From positions 620,001-684,000 of the forward strand of contig JAQGEQ010000363.1 in the NCBI GenBank assembly GCA_034620365.1: a stretch of 64,000 bases of DNA. The letters run 5' to 3'. Positions within the stretch are counted from its first letter, which is position 1. Every line of letters begins with the position of its first letter. Both the position numbers and the translations under genes were made by a program. This document shows, one piece after another, positions 11,601 through 23,529 of the stretch. Origin of the DNA: Pegea sp. RAD2-039 (taxonomy: Eukaryota > Chordata > Thaliacea > Salpida > Salpidae). The notes below the pieces were generated by a model. The model did not search any database. It saw only the letters and a list, made by a program, of their open reading frames with translations, and was not told the DNA's origin.

Positions 11601-14411
11601 TCGGCACAGTCTTCTTTTCATTCATTTTCTCACCAGAATTATTTATATCAGGAGTTATGCCTCCTGAAAACCACATTTGATAAATTGATATTTACAAGGT
11701 TACTATCAAATGAGTTAATTTAGAAGGTTGGTAAAAGAACCTTCTTGGAAATATTAGCCCCAAAAACTCGAGTTAAGAAGCAGAAGTTATATATAAAAGC
11801 TTACCTATCACTGTTTGAATGTGACCAGCTGATTGCTTGCCCTTGGCTTCTTGTTGCTGCTTCTCAAATAAACGCCTGGAACCTTCTTCAAACTGTTTGA
11901 AATCACGAATTAGTTGAGATCAATTTAGGAGCAATCAAAGATACCAATTCAGCCGCTCTTTCATTTCCACTGCCCATTTGACAAGCGGTAATTTGAGCTG
12001 ACAGAAGACGAGCAAGATACTGGATTTGATCTTTTGTACCAGCTGATTCAATCGGCTGGTATGTTGTCTTAAAAAACTCCGGAATTGAATCAGGAAGGTT
12101 GACCTGGAATGATTTAATGTTGACATCTGAGGTTAGATGATCATGTGGTCACTAACCATACTCAGAAGAACAAGATTGGCGACATTTTCAATTGTCAGAC
12201 ATGGAATCAACTCTTGAGCAGTTATATTGACAGCAGTTGTATAAGTTGATTTAACTACAGGTTTAACGTTTGTAGGATTAGTTTGAAAGATATCATCTTC
12301 ATCCTAAAGACATATGCATCAATTGAAGAAGAGTTTTGAATGAGTAATCAGTTTTAAATCTTACATCTAGTTTCGGTTTCTTCCCGATACTTTCTTCAGC
12401 ATCCGCTTTTCGTTTTGAAGTCGATTTTTTGTCTCTTAATAGATCTTTGGGAGTGTACCTAGATATCTCATTTGTAGATGCTCCCAATGCAGTAAGCAAC
12501 TGAGTGATCTGAGATGACATTTAAAAGGATGTTACAGATTGAAATTGAAGTACAAATAATTAGGAAACCAACCTGTGTATGAAAAGGATGAGCTTCTACA
12601 GGTTTGAGTAGCTTCAAAATATGCATCTTCAATTGTTTCTTGACATTTCCAACTTGATTTTTTGCTAAAGTTGGAGGTAAGTTGCCTAATAGAATAAAAA
12701 AAAACACTTGTTAGGATTTGAGTAGATTAAACGTTGAATGTGATGTAAGTTACCAGAGAGATATTCAAATGTTTTTATGATATCTGCCATAAACTGCGAA
12801 CGGTCAATTGCTAACTCAAACAATGTACTCATCGCTACTAGGAGATTAGAACTGAAAATCAAATTCAATCATCAGTAAGCTACTATTAGAATGATGAAGA
12901 AAACCTTGATATTGAAGGTGAAATGACGAAATTGATAAATTTGGAAAAACAATACAATCCATTTTTCTTAATACTTTCTTTGCTCAGAATCGGATGATTC
13001 AGTGGAACCTCATCAAGAGATGAACACAAATTCGAGTCACTATCTATCATCTTATCACACGATGACGAAGTTGAAATGATTATTTGCAAGTACTTGATTG
13101 TCTGCAATGAAGTTTTTTATGAGATCACTAAATTCATCAAAGTTTTTCTATTATGATAAAGAGTGATGAAGTGAGATTGATTTTGCATCTAACCTGAGTT
13201 CGAATTCCGTCTCTTTCTGAGTCAAGGAGACAGCAAATATTAGTTTGTAGTTTGTTTATTATTTTCCACAAAGCAGCATGATTTTCATCAGGATTTTTAA
13301 TAATTCTCTGAAAAAATCAATAAACTTTCAAAGCTACTAGCAGGTTAAAATATGAATAAAAAATAAGTAACATTTGGAATCTATAAATTATCAGATATTT
13401 TATAACCTAAGTTGATAATTTACCAATTTTAAAAGTTTTATATAAATCAGAATTTAACTAAATTATTTTATTATAACCTCAAAGATAAGATAAAGTAATA
13501 ACGGATTGTAGCTAAAATAAATAAATTCTTGAAATAACTAAAATAGTAGTTGATTTGATCTTATTAATAATAGTTAAGAAATATTATAAGATATGACAAC
13601 TTGCTTCTAAATAATATAAAATTATATTTTAAATTTTCATAAAGATTGATAATGATAATAAATAATGAAATAAATATTAACTAAAATAATTAATTATACA
13701 ATTGAAAGATGGTAAAATAATTAAGAATCAAATTAAAAATACCTTTAAGCAAAATGGATATAACCTGGTAGCTGATAAAGTTATATGCTTTGCAGTTATG
13801 GAAGAATCTTTAGTTAATGGAAGAAAATAATTTGTAAACAGCTTGGTCATTAATGAAGGTTCAATGACACTAAAAAATAAATAAGCCAATTTTCAAGTTG
13901 TGAATTATTTTTAATAAAAAAAGCAAATAATAATAAGCAGCTAATAATAAATTCTTGTTTCTTTATCACGTCTACTTATATTTGAAAAATAGATTTGTTA
14001 GATTATCAAAAATACTAACCAGGCCTGTTCGATGTAAGAAATGACAAAACACCTGATTTGTATGCTATTATCTGTTATAAAAGCTACAATTTCATCTGTA
14101 TAATTATCTACCAAAGTTTCATCTGAATTCAAGACAATTTCTTTCACCAACTTCAAGTGGTTTAATTTGAGAGAAAGTGAAGAAGCAGTAGCAGCTTTGT
14201 TAAGTAAGTCATTAACCTAATAAAGTAATAATATTTTAAGAAATCAATCTTTGTAGCAAAATGGTCTTACATGATCTCTAACAGACTTTTGGTCAGGTGA
14301 ATTTTTTACTTCTTTTGAAGGGCCTGGAACTAATCGTTGTTCTGAAAGTTTTCTTTCATTTTTGAAAGATTTATTTACACTTTTACTAAACATCGAATCA
14401 TGCAAATTCAT
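8685..14411 (-). CDS. SYMPK: Symplekin, pre-mRNA 3' end processing scaffold, 27 exons
   Basis: Nuclear scaffold of the cleavage and polyadenylation machinery and the histone 3' end complex; binds CstF64, CPSF73 and Ssu72. Exons: 14271-14411, 14020-14216, 13743-13869, 13194-13307, 12905-13101, 12754-12851, 12573-12685, 12365-12508, 12157-12303, 11945-12103, 11805-11892, 11545-11663, 11384-11477, 11241-11327, 11007-11190, 10761-10956, 10540-10708, 10406-10508, 10174-10352, 9956-10127, 9779-9897, 9608-9726, 9398-9514, 9215-9343, 8966-9163, 8838-8913, 8685-8782. Lengths sum to 1,228 codons with consistent phase (human 1,274 residues). The N-terminal HEAT-repeat region is followed by a lysine-rich linker. 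The C-terminal domain is strongly conserved: [45 protein letters not shown]-like, and [17 protein letters not shown]. Most introns are about 50-68 bp, one 31 bp, and one 51 bp in frame without stops. The ATG follows an in-frame TAG and an acceptor-like AG (14427-14428). Confidence 0.95.
9920..9935. repeat. 16-bp perfect palindrome inside a 58-bp symplekin intron
   Basis: ACGTCATCGATGACGT is its own reverse complement and sits inside the intron at 9898-9955, next to ATCGATCGAT. It could fold in the nascent RNA and bring the splice sites together, or be chance. Confidence 0.6.
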
Positions 14412-14723
14412 TATGTTTGCATTTATCTAAAGGAATTATAATTTTATTATCTAAAAATAGTTTTTTTTTAAAATACAGATTTAAATCTGAAATGAAGTAT
14501 TTAAATTAAGAAATTTGTTTAGATAAGAGTCTCAAGAAAGGCTTCAGTAGTAATTAAAATATTTTAAAAATGTATAAAAAAGTGTTTCAAGAATTTAGAA
14601 AAATTATTATACAAAATATCACACTTTTAAATACCACTCTCACATATCATACTACTTCAGCTTATTCTTCAAAGTATAAACGAATTTAGAGAAAATTGAG
14701 CAACCTATTATCAGCATAAAAAG

Positions 14724-15548
14724 TTATTTTCGTAAATTTTCTTTTCTTCTTAACATAAAGATTTCTTTTTCTAATCCAGCTAAATCTCTATTCAATCTTT
14801 CTTGATTAATAGCAGCCAGATGCCGGATACGAGCTTTCTCTTTCATAGCTAAACTTACACAAGATTTTTCTCTTGAAAATCCATGTAGTAATTTTTCTTC
14901 ATTTTCAGCAGCAGCTTTGGCATCATATTTCTCATCATGCCTAATAGCTGCGTTGTACAAAGCACTTTGAGTTACAGTCTGATTCATTGATGAATGAGTA
15001 ACTATTGATTTCGATTTAGCAACATTTGAGCTTTCACTTATAGTGACATCAGGCTTCGGCAAGTTAGCTACTTTTTTAGCTCTTACTTTTTCTTTATTTT
15101 TTATATCAACTCTTCTTGTTATAGCAGCAGCATTTTCATTATTCTTTTTCTGTTTGATGAAATCAAGTTCCTTAACTGCATCTTTATGACGAGCAATTGC
15201 TTTTTTGTTGTTAGTAACTTCATCATTTATCATTTCTTTTTGCTTTATTTCTTCTATTTCTACATTTGCATGTGCACACCCAAAGTTCTCTAACCCTTCT
15301 AAATAAAATTTTTCTGCATTTTGGATTTTTTCATCCAATTCTCTTTGGTGTTTCTGATCAAGTTGAAATGCAAGTTTTCTAATCTCATCACATTTATTTT
15401 TTTGGACTTTTTGTCGTATTTCAGCAGCTAATTCTCGGTTTTGTTGACGTACTTGCAACAAGCGAAGCTTTCGACGATTTTTCATTTCTTCTTGTCTTAG
15501 ATATTCAATATCTTGCCTCAGTAGACAAGTTTTACTTTTTAACGGCAT
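14724..15548 (-). CDS. CEP295/Ana1-like centriole protein, N-terminal domain only, 274 residues
   Basis: Single-exon frame whose sequence matches the N-terminal coiled-coil region of CEP295 (KIAA1731; Drosophila Ana1), needed for centriole-to-centrosome conversion. The best anchor is RRKLRLLQVRQQNRELAAEI at about residues 26-45, followed by a KFYLEGLENFG-type segment and an ARHKDAVKEL block in the family order. Nearly all of it should be highly charged coiled coil. Full-length relatives run to well over a thousand residues, yet this frame stops at TAA with no convincing donor before the stop, so the protein looks very short. Either it is a genuine short form, a truncated copy, or a donor was missed. 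An AG acceptor-like site with a pyrimidine-rich tract (15575-15576) lies 27 bases upstream of the ATG. Symplekin starts 312 bases downstream on the same strand. Confidence 0.75.
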   Translation of the reverse strand: MPLKSKTCLLRQDIEYLRQEEMKNRRKLRLLQVRQQNRELAAEIRQKVQKNKCDEIRKLAFQLDQKHQRELDEKIQNAEKFYLEGLENFGCAHANVEIEEIKQKEMINDEVTNNKKAIARHKDAVKELDFIKQKKNNENAAAITRRVDIKNKEKVRAKKVANLPKPDVTISESSNVAKSKSIVTHSSMNQTVTQSALYNAAIRHDEKYDAKAAAENEEKLLHGFSREKSCVSLAMKEKARIRHLAAINQERLNRDLAGLEKEIFMLRRKENLRK

Positions 15549-15576
15549 TTTTGATTATATTAGTGCTTGAAAAATC

Positions 15577-17584
15577 TGTGAAATAAAAATATAAAACTGA
15601 ACATTACATATAAATTACTACATATAAATGAAACTCATTAAAAGACTTTAATGATTCATCTTCTTTATTTATAATTTAAAACTCTATAAATAATCAAATG
15701 CTTAAGAAGTCAAGAGTTTGTTATTGACTAACACAATTTATCTCAAATTGTGTAAAAGCTTAATATAATAACCGTTTAATTAAATTAAACACATAAAAAA
15801 TTATTAACCAAGTTATTTGATATATGACCAAGAGTTATACAACTTATATCTGTTTATACTATTTGTATATCCTTACATAATCAAAGAAATATACTCAAGG
15901 TAGTATCATTAGTGAATTTATTGATAAGAAAGTAAACAAATTAATTATTAGTGTAAGCTAAAATATAAATGGGCTTAGGAATTTGTTTAATACGATGCTA
16001 AGGCACTAATAGATAAAAAGCAACAAAGCTAGCAATATTTAACAAATTAATATCAGCGTTGGTACATAACTATATAAAATCTATTATATAGGCTAGTATT
16101 GAGAAACTATAATTATCAGAGTTGTTTTGCTAAAGATTTTATAATGATAAACTGCCACGAGAATAATATAAACAAATGAAATAAAATTATAAAAAACCTT
16201 ATATAAACAACAGATTTCAAATTGACTTAATTAATTATAAGTATATTATGTAATTATACAATAAATTAATTAACGTTTAGGGTGTAAAGATTATCAAAAT
16301 CAAAGAGAAAAAAAGATTATGCCAAACTATTATTAAAAAAAAACTTTATGAGTCTAATAATTTACTTTGAGCAATAAAATAAATAAAAAAACATATATAC
16401 ATATATGCTACATGAGTAATAGTTAAAAATAAAGATTTAATAATAAATATATAATTTTCTTTATATTATAAATTCTATATTTTTGTGTAGAAATAAAAAA
16501 AAATGGTTTAATCATTTTGATTATATAAAAAAAACGAAAAAAACATCTATTAAGTATAACTTCTTATCTAGATTGTTAATACAGTTCTAACAATGTTATA
16601 TATAAGCTTGATATATATATAAAACCATTTCAATATTTTTTAAGGGATAGTTTGATTTCAGATATATAATTTAAATAATATATCTATTTTAATAGTTATC
16701 ACATGAACTACATAAAAAATATCAAAAATAACTAAAAATTATAAAAATCACATCAATTTACAATATAATAATTAAGAGTTTTACAACTTCATACATAATA
16801 AATAAAGTTACATAAAATCAGCCAGAAAAAATTAAACTATGAAGTAAAAATCAATATTTTTAAAAATGTTAAAAAACAAATTCTAACAATCAATAATCTT
16901 ATCTAATAGAATTCATCTTTACAAAATAATTTAAAAAAAACTATACATATTAAAAGTAATTTATTATTGCAACAAATATTAAAGGATTAAATTAGTAAAA
17001 GCTTTTTGGTGCAAAAAGCTATAAAGAACTATAAGATAAAATTAAATTTCAAACTACATTTAATGTATTTTTACAACTAACATTTCGAAAATAACGTTAT
17101 CCAAGCGAAGCTCTAAAATGGATTTTTTATTTAAAATTTGAAAAATAATTTTGTACAATATGTAGTATAATCTGATACTCTATTACTTTTTCATGTGTAA
17201 AGCCAGTATTTTTTTGATGTGAAAGCTTTAATAAGAAGTTGCTCATTTTTGCCATCATATATAGTTATCGTTAGCTTTTGTCACTTTAAACTGTGATTAT
17301 CTATAATCTTAAACTTTTTAGTTCACAACTAAACTAAAAATTAGTTCTTCAATACATTTTTCTGTTCTACCCGAGGCTGATAAGGATTTCGATACCTGAG
17401 AACTTATCAGCTTGTAGAATAAATAGTCCTCTGATTTGTATAAGTATATACACCCTTAGAAAAACAAAACAACGTTTACAATCACTGTAAACTTAACTGT
17501 AAAGTGTTTTACCCTTTGTAGTGAGAGACTTTTAAAAGTTAACTTCAGCTTTTAGAAATTTGAAATAATTTGCAGCACTCATGT
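15577..17584. other. AT-rich intergenic spacer
   Basis: Very A/T-rich with short poly-A/T and AT-dinucleotide runs (for example near 16607-16620). No long frame, RNA gene or recognisable repeat was seen, apart from a hairpin-forming inverted repeat at 17365-17419. Confidence 0.6.
17365..17419. repeat. Inverted repeat able to form a hairpin
   Basis: GCTGATAAG (17376-17384) pairs with CTTATCAGC (17403-17411), and the outer TTCTAC (17365-17370) pairs with GTAGAA (17414-17419), with unpaired CCGAG and TT between the two stems. The loop is 18 bases. It lies beside the second LINE relic. It does not match the hammerhead core, which needs CTGATGA and GAAA. Confidence 0.55.
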
Positions 17585-18330
17585 TTAGGTCTCTATTTAA
17601 TAAAACTTATGGCATGCTTGGTTCTTATGGCCATGATAGGTGTGCCCCAGAAAAGTTTTTAAAGTTGTTTTCTCTTCTTTAAAGTTAGTTTGTTTTCTCT
17701 ATTCTTCGGTTGTTTGTAGAGTAGAAAATGCTATAAGGAGCGATCGGCTGCGATATTTTACCAATTGCTGGTATCGATGTTCAGTGAATTCATATCGGGC
17801 TTGCATGTATCATTAAATCGAACAAGGACAGGTGATGTTACGTTTACCTTTCGAAAGCTGTTATTACAATAGATCATTTGAGATCCAACCGCTTTTCATC
17901 TAAAGCTGTTACGATTTCTAGAGGACGCAAAATTCAGCTTTGAAGCCGGAGTAGCTTTTAAAGTCACTGTACTCAGTATCGTTCTGCCTGTTCCTGCGAC
18001 GCGAACTAGGCGCAAATTACTGTCCTAGCTTTGTGCTCTCAAGAGGACACTCCAGCTTCGCTTATTTAATATTAGCGTATGAAACAACACGAGAAACTAT
18101 AGTTACCGGTTATAAGCTTCATTTTGTTTGGAGTAAAGACAGGCTCCAGGGAGAGTTTCCGTTGGTAGGAGGAATGTTATCATATCATTAAATACCAACC
18201 GCCTGCCTTAGCTGGCAATCTCATTCAAAAAGGTCTTGTTCCGCCAAAGTCTGTCTTTTTTGTTTGGTGCACGAGGCGTGAGCAATGTTTTACTGTGATA
18301 CGCATATTGTAAACTGCTGCACCAAGCAAT
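17585..18330 (-). mobile_element. Relic of an RTE-type non-LTR retrotransposon, reversed copy
   Basis: On the minus strand the segment at about 17.62-17.87 kb aligns with the plus-strand relic at about 3.49-3.84 kb. It reads RFNDTCKPDMNSLNIDTSNW, then a stop, then NIAADRS, which is the RTE C-terminal signature. The tail TATCATGGCCATAAGAACCAAGCATGCC parallels the corresponding tail near 3.8 kb. Sequence up to about 18330 is also richer in G+C than the surroundings and probably belongs to the same decayed insertion, but no conserved reverse transcriptase motif could be read there. Confidence 0.65.
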
Positions 18331-18860
18331 AATTTATAAATAATAGATCTTAAACTGGAAGTTTAGAAGTCCGTACCATGACGTTAGGTTTCTATTTACT
18401 AAATATATAACTTGTATTCAGGGATAGTCTGAATTTTGAAAATAATTATAAATAGAAGTTTAGACTCTTTAATAATTACAGATTTTACTGGTACACCTTT
18501 GATCGAAGTTGGTGATTTTAGTCTATAAACAAGTTGGTGTTTGATCACCCAGGCAGATTTCAAAAAATCAATAATAATAAAAGCATTCCTATACACATAT
18601 TTTATTGAAGTTTTAATTAGTAGCGTAGCGACGACCTTTTGATAAATTCAGTTTTGTTGTAGAGAGTTTTCAAAAGAGCTTTAAAGAAAAAGTCAATTGC
18701 AGATAAGAAGAGTATGATTCTAAAAAAGACCAGTGACATTTTAAGTCCGATTGAGTCCACATACGTAGCTGATTATAGATACGTAGACAGAAAAAAACTT
18801 TTTTAGACAAATGAGTGTAACTTTTACTTGTTACAAAACATACATTCATGTTGAATCAGA

Positions 18861-19904
18861 TCAATGGGTATGGTGTCCGAATACATGGCCATTTGAGATA
18901 CGGATAAAGATTGCACGCTTGGTTAATTCCTTGAGTCTTGCAGCACCACAATAAGTGCATGTTGAACGCAGACCACTGATGATATCCATAAATGTTGGGT
19001 TGATATCTCCTCTGTATGGAACTTCAACAGTCTTGCCTTCAGATGCACGGTAGTTAGAAACACATCCAACATGCTTCTTCATCGCAGTTGTGGAGCTCAT
19101 TCCATAGAAGAGTTTCACTTTCTTTCCATCTTTAACAATTAATTCACCACCACATTGATCATGACCAGCAAAGAGACCTCCAATCATGACAAAATCGGCT
19201 CCAGTGGCAAAAGCTTTACCAACGTCGCCGGGACAGGTACAACCGCCATCGGAGATAACGTGTCCACCAAGTCCATGTGCTGCTTCAGCACATTCCAAAA
19301 CACAACTAATTTGTGGATAACCAACACCGGTCTTCTTTCTTGTGGTGCACACTGACCCTGGGCCAATACCAATTTTAACAATGTCAGCTCCAGATATAAT
19401 GAGCTCTTCAGTCATTTCAGCAGTGACGACATTACCAGCGATGATTGTATGTGAAGGATAATTTGCTCGAACTTTTTTGACATGTTCAACAAACGATTGA
19501 GAGTATCCGTTGACAAAGTCGATACAGATGTATCGGATTTCTGGGACTGCATTCAAGATTTCACACATGTTTTCATAATCACTTTCAGAGCCACCAGTGC
19601 TGAGAGCAACGAAGGGCATGCATTGGGGATGATCTTTGCTGAATTCTTCCCATGCTTCAACTGGATAGTACTTGTGTACAGCAACAAATGCTTCATGTTC
19701 AGCAAAAGCAATTGCCATTTCAAAGGTTCCAGTAGTATCCATATTAGCAGCCATTATTGGTATTCCAGTGAAAGATCTTCCAGAGTTACGGAAAGTAAAC
19801 GATCGTGAAAGATCGATCTCAGCTCGGCTTTTAATAGTACTTCTTCTTGGACGAAGCAATACATCTTTGAAGTCAAGTTTTATATCACTTTCAACTTTAA
19901 CCAT
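18861..19904 (-). CDS. GMPR: GMP reductase
   Basis: NADPH-dependent reductive deamination of GMP to IMP with release of ammonia, interconverting guanine and adenine nucleotides in the cytosol. The frame covers the full IMPDH/GMPR TIM barrel without an intron. Key motifs are [15 protein letters not shown] near the N-terminus, [19 protein letters not shown], the catalytic cysteine loop [27 protein letters not shown], and the flap region MKKH...[12 protein letters not shown]. The frame opens at 19925. The second in-frame ATG (19902-19904) is preferred because it starts closest to family members and puts the catalytic cysteine at 186, as in human GMPR2; length is then 347 residues. An AG acceptor-like site lies at 19965-19966. 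The vertebrate gene has many introns, so the single exon is notable. Confidence 0.95.
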   Translation of the reverse strand: MVKVESDIKLDFKDVLLRPRRSTIKSRAEIDLSRSFTFRNSGRSFTGIPIMAANMDTTGTFEMAIAFAEHEAFVAVHKYYPVEAWEEFSKDHPQCMPFVALSTGGSESDYENMCEILNAVPEIRYICIDFVNGYSQSFVEHVKKVRANYPSHTIIAGNVVTAEMTEELIISGADIVKIGIGPGSVCTTRKKTGVGYPQISCVLECAEAAHGLGGHVISDGGCTCPGDVGKAFATGADFVMIGGLFAGHDQCGGELIVKDGKKVKLFYGMSSTTAMKKHVGCVSNYRASEGKTVEVPYRGDINPTFMDIISGLRSTCTYCGAARLKELTKRAIFIRISNGHVFGHHTH

Positions 19905-19925
19905 TTTTATTCGAAATTTATTCAA

Positions 19926-21489
19926 TGAGTTGATAAAAAATTTAAATGATTTATTTGATTACAACTGAATGAGAATAAAAATAGCTGTGATAAAACCGAA
20001 ATGAAACAATGAAGTTGTAAATATAAAGATCAACAATTTTTTTATTATCATTACTAGAACAAATTAAACGTGAAATAGTTAATACTTCTTAATATTTTTA
20101 TTTGTTGCTATAAATTATTTGTTACTAAATTTATTAAGATATTTTCAGCTCTCGACTGCCACCTACAGGCAAGTAGTTTGCGAAAGTAAAATCGTCGTAA
20201 GAACAAATAAACAAAAAATCACAAATTTTGTAAAAACTTCACATTAGATGCTTATTTAGAAAGTAATAAAATTCGAAATCATTTAAAGTCATAACAAAAA
20301 TAAATTTAATACAGAAAAAATTATGGTATAATGACTAAAACATAGTAATTAAACAATTCAAGAATATTCTTCTAAATCGAGAATATTTAAGTTTACTAGT
20401 TTACTTAGAATTTTATTTAACTTAAAATCAGTCTAAAAATAAATATTAAGAAGAACTCAGTAATCTAAGCATTTTATATAATCTATGAAAGCTCAGAGAG
20501 AGAGAACTTGCAATCATCAATTATTGAATTAGGTTTATTAACAAGTAAAAAAAGCACAAAAAATAAATAGCCTTTAAGACATGTAAGACTAAATGTAAAA
20601 AGTTTTACTAAATGATGAAAAATATAATAGAGAAGCAAATTTTACTTTTCCTATTTAAGAAGTAAACACACATGTAGTATATTATAATGATCATCAATGA
20701 TATCTTATTAGGCTAATTTTAAAAGCATCTGATTTACACAATGAACTAAAATAAGCAATTTATTATAATATACGAAGTTTAGGTATAAGATAAAGTCATA
20801 GTTTCAAATGTAGGTGCAAGTTAAAGTAGGTAAATTACCTAGCTAAAAACTAATAAAACGATAAAAATTCTGACAGTTTAAAGCAGCTATTAACATTCTG
20901 TTAACACTAGAGTCACATAAGCAGCTGTTTAAGTTTATTACTTTACCTTTTCAATATAAAAATTGATCGATAGAAGATAGGCGAGATAAGAAACACACAC
21001 CAGAGAATTCGACTAACAAGTAGGTCGCAGAGACAAAACTGTAATTAAAATTATTTAAAATTGTTATGATGTCATAACAACAAAACATATGAAAACAAAA
21101 TTTTATTTTTTTTGCATAAAAAATGGCAAAATACTATTCGTCACTTACGGAGTAAGTAGGAAACAATATTTATTTTATTTATTTATTTATATCATTTCTT
21201 ATAAATTATAAAATCAATTTAAATATAAATTTCGAAACAGCTGTATACTACATAATCATTTGAAATGTTTATATATATATTTCTGTTATACAAGATAAAA
21301 AATACCTTCTAATAAAAATAAATGTCACAAATTATCAACAAAACTTACGATTTTAACTGTAGCACATACAACACTACTAAATTCTATTATCTATTTTATT
21401 TTTGATAATTACTTTCATATTAGTTTTTATTTCTATTCTCCAAATTTCCCAACAAATAAGAGCAGATACCATTAAGAAAATAACTTATT
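19926..21489. other. AT-rich spacer upstream of GMP reductase
   Basis: Noncoding and A/T-rich. A short ATTT/TTTA tetranucleotide microsatellite occurs at about 21170-21192. The probable GMPR promoter lies at the low-coordinate end, but no motif stood out. Confidence 0.55.
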
Positions 21490-21690
21490 TTAACTTGCAG
21501 TCCAACCATTTTTTTTTGCATTTCACTGTGTCTTGATTTATTAGTTCATTTGCATCTCACTGTGTCTTGCATTGTTTTTAATATCATCAATTATAGCACA
21601 TCCAGCGTGGCTGTTCTCGGTCGAAGCAGCCCCTATTCTTAAAATGTGTATATGTTGCGCTTCATTAGTATGCTTAATAAGTACTCAGTA
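21490..21690 (+). mobile_element. Tail fragment of the same LINE family
   Basis: Two copies of TTTGCATTTCA/TTTGCATCTCACTGTGTCTTG-like sequence, then GGCTGTTCTCGGTCGAAGCAGCCCC, parallel the 3' part of the relic near 3.7-3.84 kb (TTTGCATCTTACTGCGT and CCGTTCTCGGCCGAAGCATGCC). Only the tail is recognisable. Sequence on to about 21790, ending near GGTTGAATAAAACTTT, may be the 3' UTR of the same insertion. Confidence 0.55.
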
Positions 21691-21799
21691 TTGTTATATC
21701 TGTTAATATTTGTAAAAGCATTTTGTATGTTGTCCATGTTTAGTGGTATCGTATATTATTTGTCTTCTGATAATGGTTGAATAAAACTTTACTGAGTTT

Positions 21800-23529
21800 T
21801 CGTAGAGTCTACAACTTCACATTAGGAAAAATGGTAGAACGATTCTGACGAGAAAAAAAATCTTTGAGAATCACTTCAAAGATTTTAAATAAAGCTAGTT
21901 GTACATTTGATCGATAGACGGAAGCAAAACTATAAAATAATAAATAAGATAATTTTTTCAAATTCGAATTCTGTGACGAAAGCAAATTCGATTTTCTACA
22001 AGTTAATATTTAAAATTAAACTTCCTTTATCACACTTTTTAAACTCTAAAAATATTTAATTTGTTATCAAAACTGCGTTACAGCTTGTTATTCGGAGACA
22101 ACGTATTTCATTGGTGAAAGGTTTGCATCTAATAGAAATAACCTAATATATATTGAAAATTTAAAGAATTTTATACACTATTACAAATGCTTTTGCTATG
22201 TTCAGTTGTGTATTTCCACTATATGTAAAATTTAGCTTGGAAAAAAATCAATTCAAAATGTTTTTGTTCTCTCAAGAAAGCTATAATTATTATAATGAAG
22301 TGTAAAGTTTACTAATAGTTTGAAAAATGTTTTGGCTTTCATGTAAGAATGGTCTCTGTTGTTTCTAGATCTCAGTTTATTGAAATTATTAGCACAAGAA
22401 ATTTAAATTTCAGAAATAAAATCGTTGAGAGTCTTAAAATTAAGTTACTAGAACAGTGATAAAGGACTCTATAAAATATTTATTATTACGGATAGCACTA
22501 ATTAAAAAATTACAGGAGGTTTGGAATAACCGAAGCTGTTACAGGAAAATAAATTTAAATATTAAGAATTTTTCACTACAGTTCAGAATTGTTAACATGT
22601 AAATTTTGTAAAGCCTTATAACTCATTGAAGCATAAAAAAGTATTTAAAATGTTTTTACTTTAGATTTGAAATCACTGTTCTTTTAAATAATACATATTA
22701 TCATGAGTTAAATTTATTGCAACTAAAATAAGAAATAACGATTTAGTAGTTTTAGGTGGTGCTTAGTGATCAAAATGTTTTCTTCTTCAATCAAAATATT
22801 TTCATTTACATAAAATAAAGAAGAATACCTCTTCTATCATAAAATTAGAACTAAGATCTATGTGACTAAAATATTTTCTAACTTTTTATATTTATTTTCA
22901 ACAGTGAATCTATAAAAACATAAGATTTATTAATTTATTAAAACTTTCCTAGCTTTTATAATCACCAAAGATGTTCGAATAATAAAAGTGAAATTTATTT
23001 TTATTCAAAAAAGTTAATTTTTCTTTTAATCATAAAAAAATACATTTGTTGATAGCTGAAAATAGTTGATCTTAGAAAATATTATATGATCAATTTAAAA
23101 ATGTATACTCATTTAGATTTGAACACGAATTAACAAAGCAATAATAATAAATACTGAATCTACCAAAACACAAATAACTAACAATAGTATCTTTACATTT
23201 TTTCTATAAACGTTTATTTTCACAAAACCAGCATTGATTTTTTTATTCTACCGCATATAATAGTTTAATCAACTTGAATTTTCTTCAGATAACCCATCAA
23301 AGTGAAGCAACCGATTTCTTTTAGAAGCTTAACGTAAAAATGAACCACAAAATTATTTGTTTAGTTTCGAACCAAATTGTTTTAACGAGCAATTAAAACA
23401 AATAAGCAAAATTTTGACAAACTGATAACTATTTCGATAGATTAAGTTCGACACCATTGAAATTTTAAACAAATAACATAGCTTTGTTGATAGACAAAAT
23501 CATTTCAAAAGAAAGAAAATAAAGTTGTT
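21800..23529. other. AT-rich spacer downstream of membralin
   Basis: No frame or RNA gene was recognised. It probably includes the membralin 3' UTR at its high-coordinate end. Confidence 0.5.

Noticed and set aside
17376-17411. Possible hammerhead ribozyme (GCTGATAAG stem)
   Set aside because: The conserved CTGATGA and GAAA core elements are absent; only a plain hairpin remains. Other CTGATGA occurrences in the window also lack a matching GAAA strand.
18264-18325. 8-bp inverted repeat TTGGTGCA/TGCACCAA
   Set aside because: Short arms and a 46-base loop; likely chance in a decayed repeat.
19482-19968. Plus-strand frames of 98-108 codons opposite GMP reductase
   Set aside because: Antisense shadows of a strongly conserved enzyme; no independent features.
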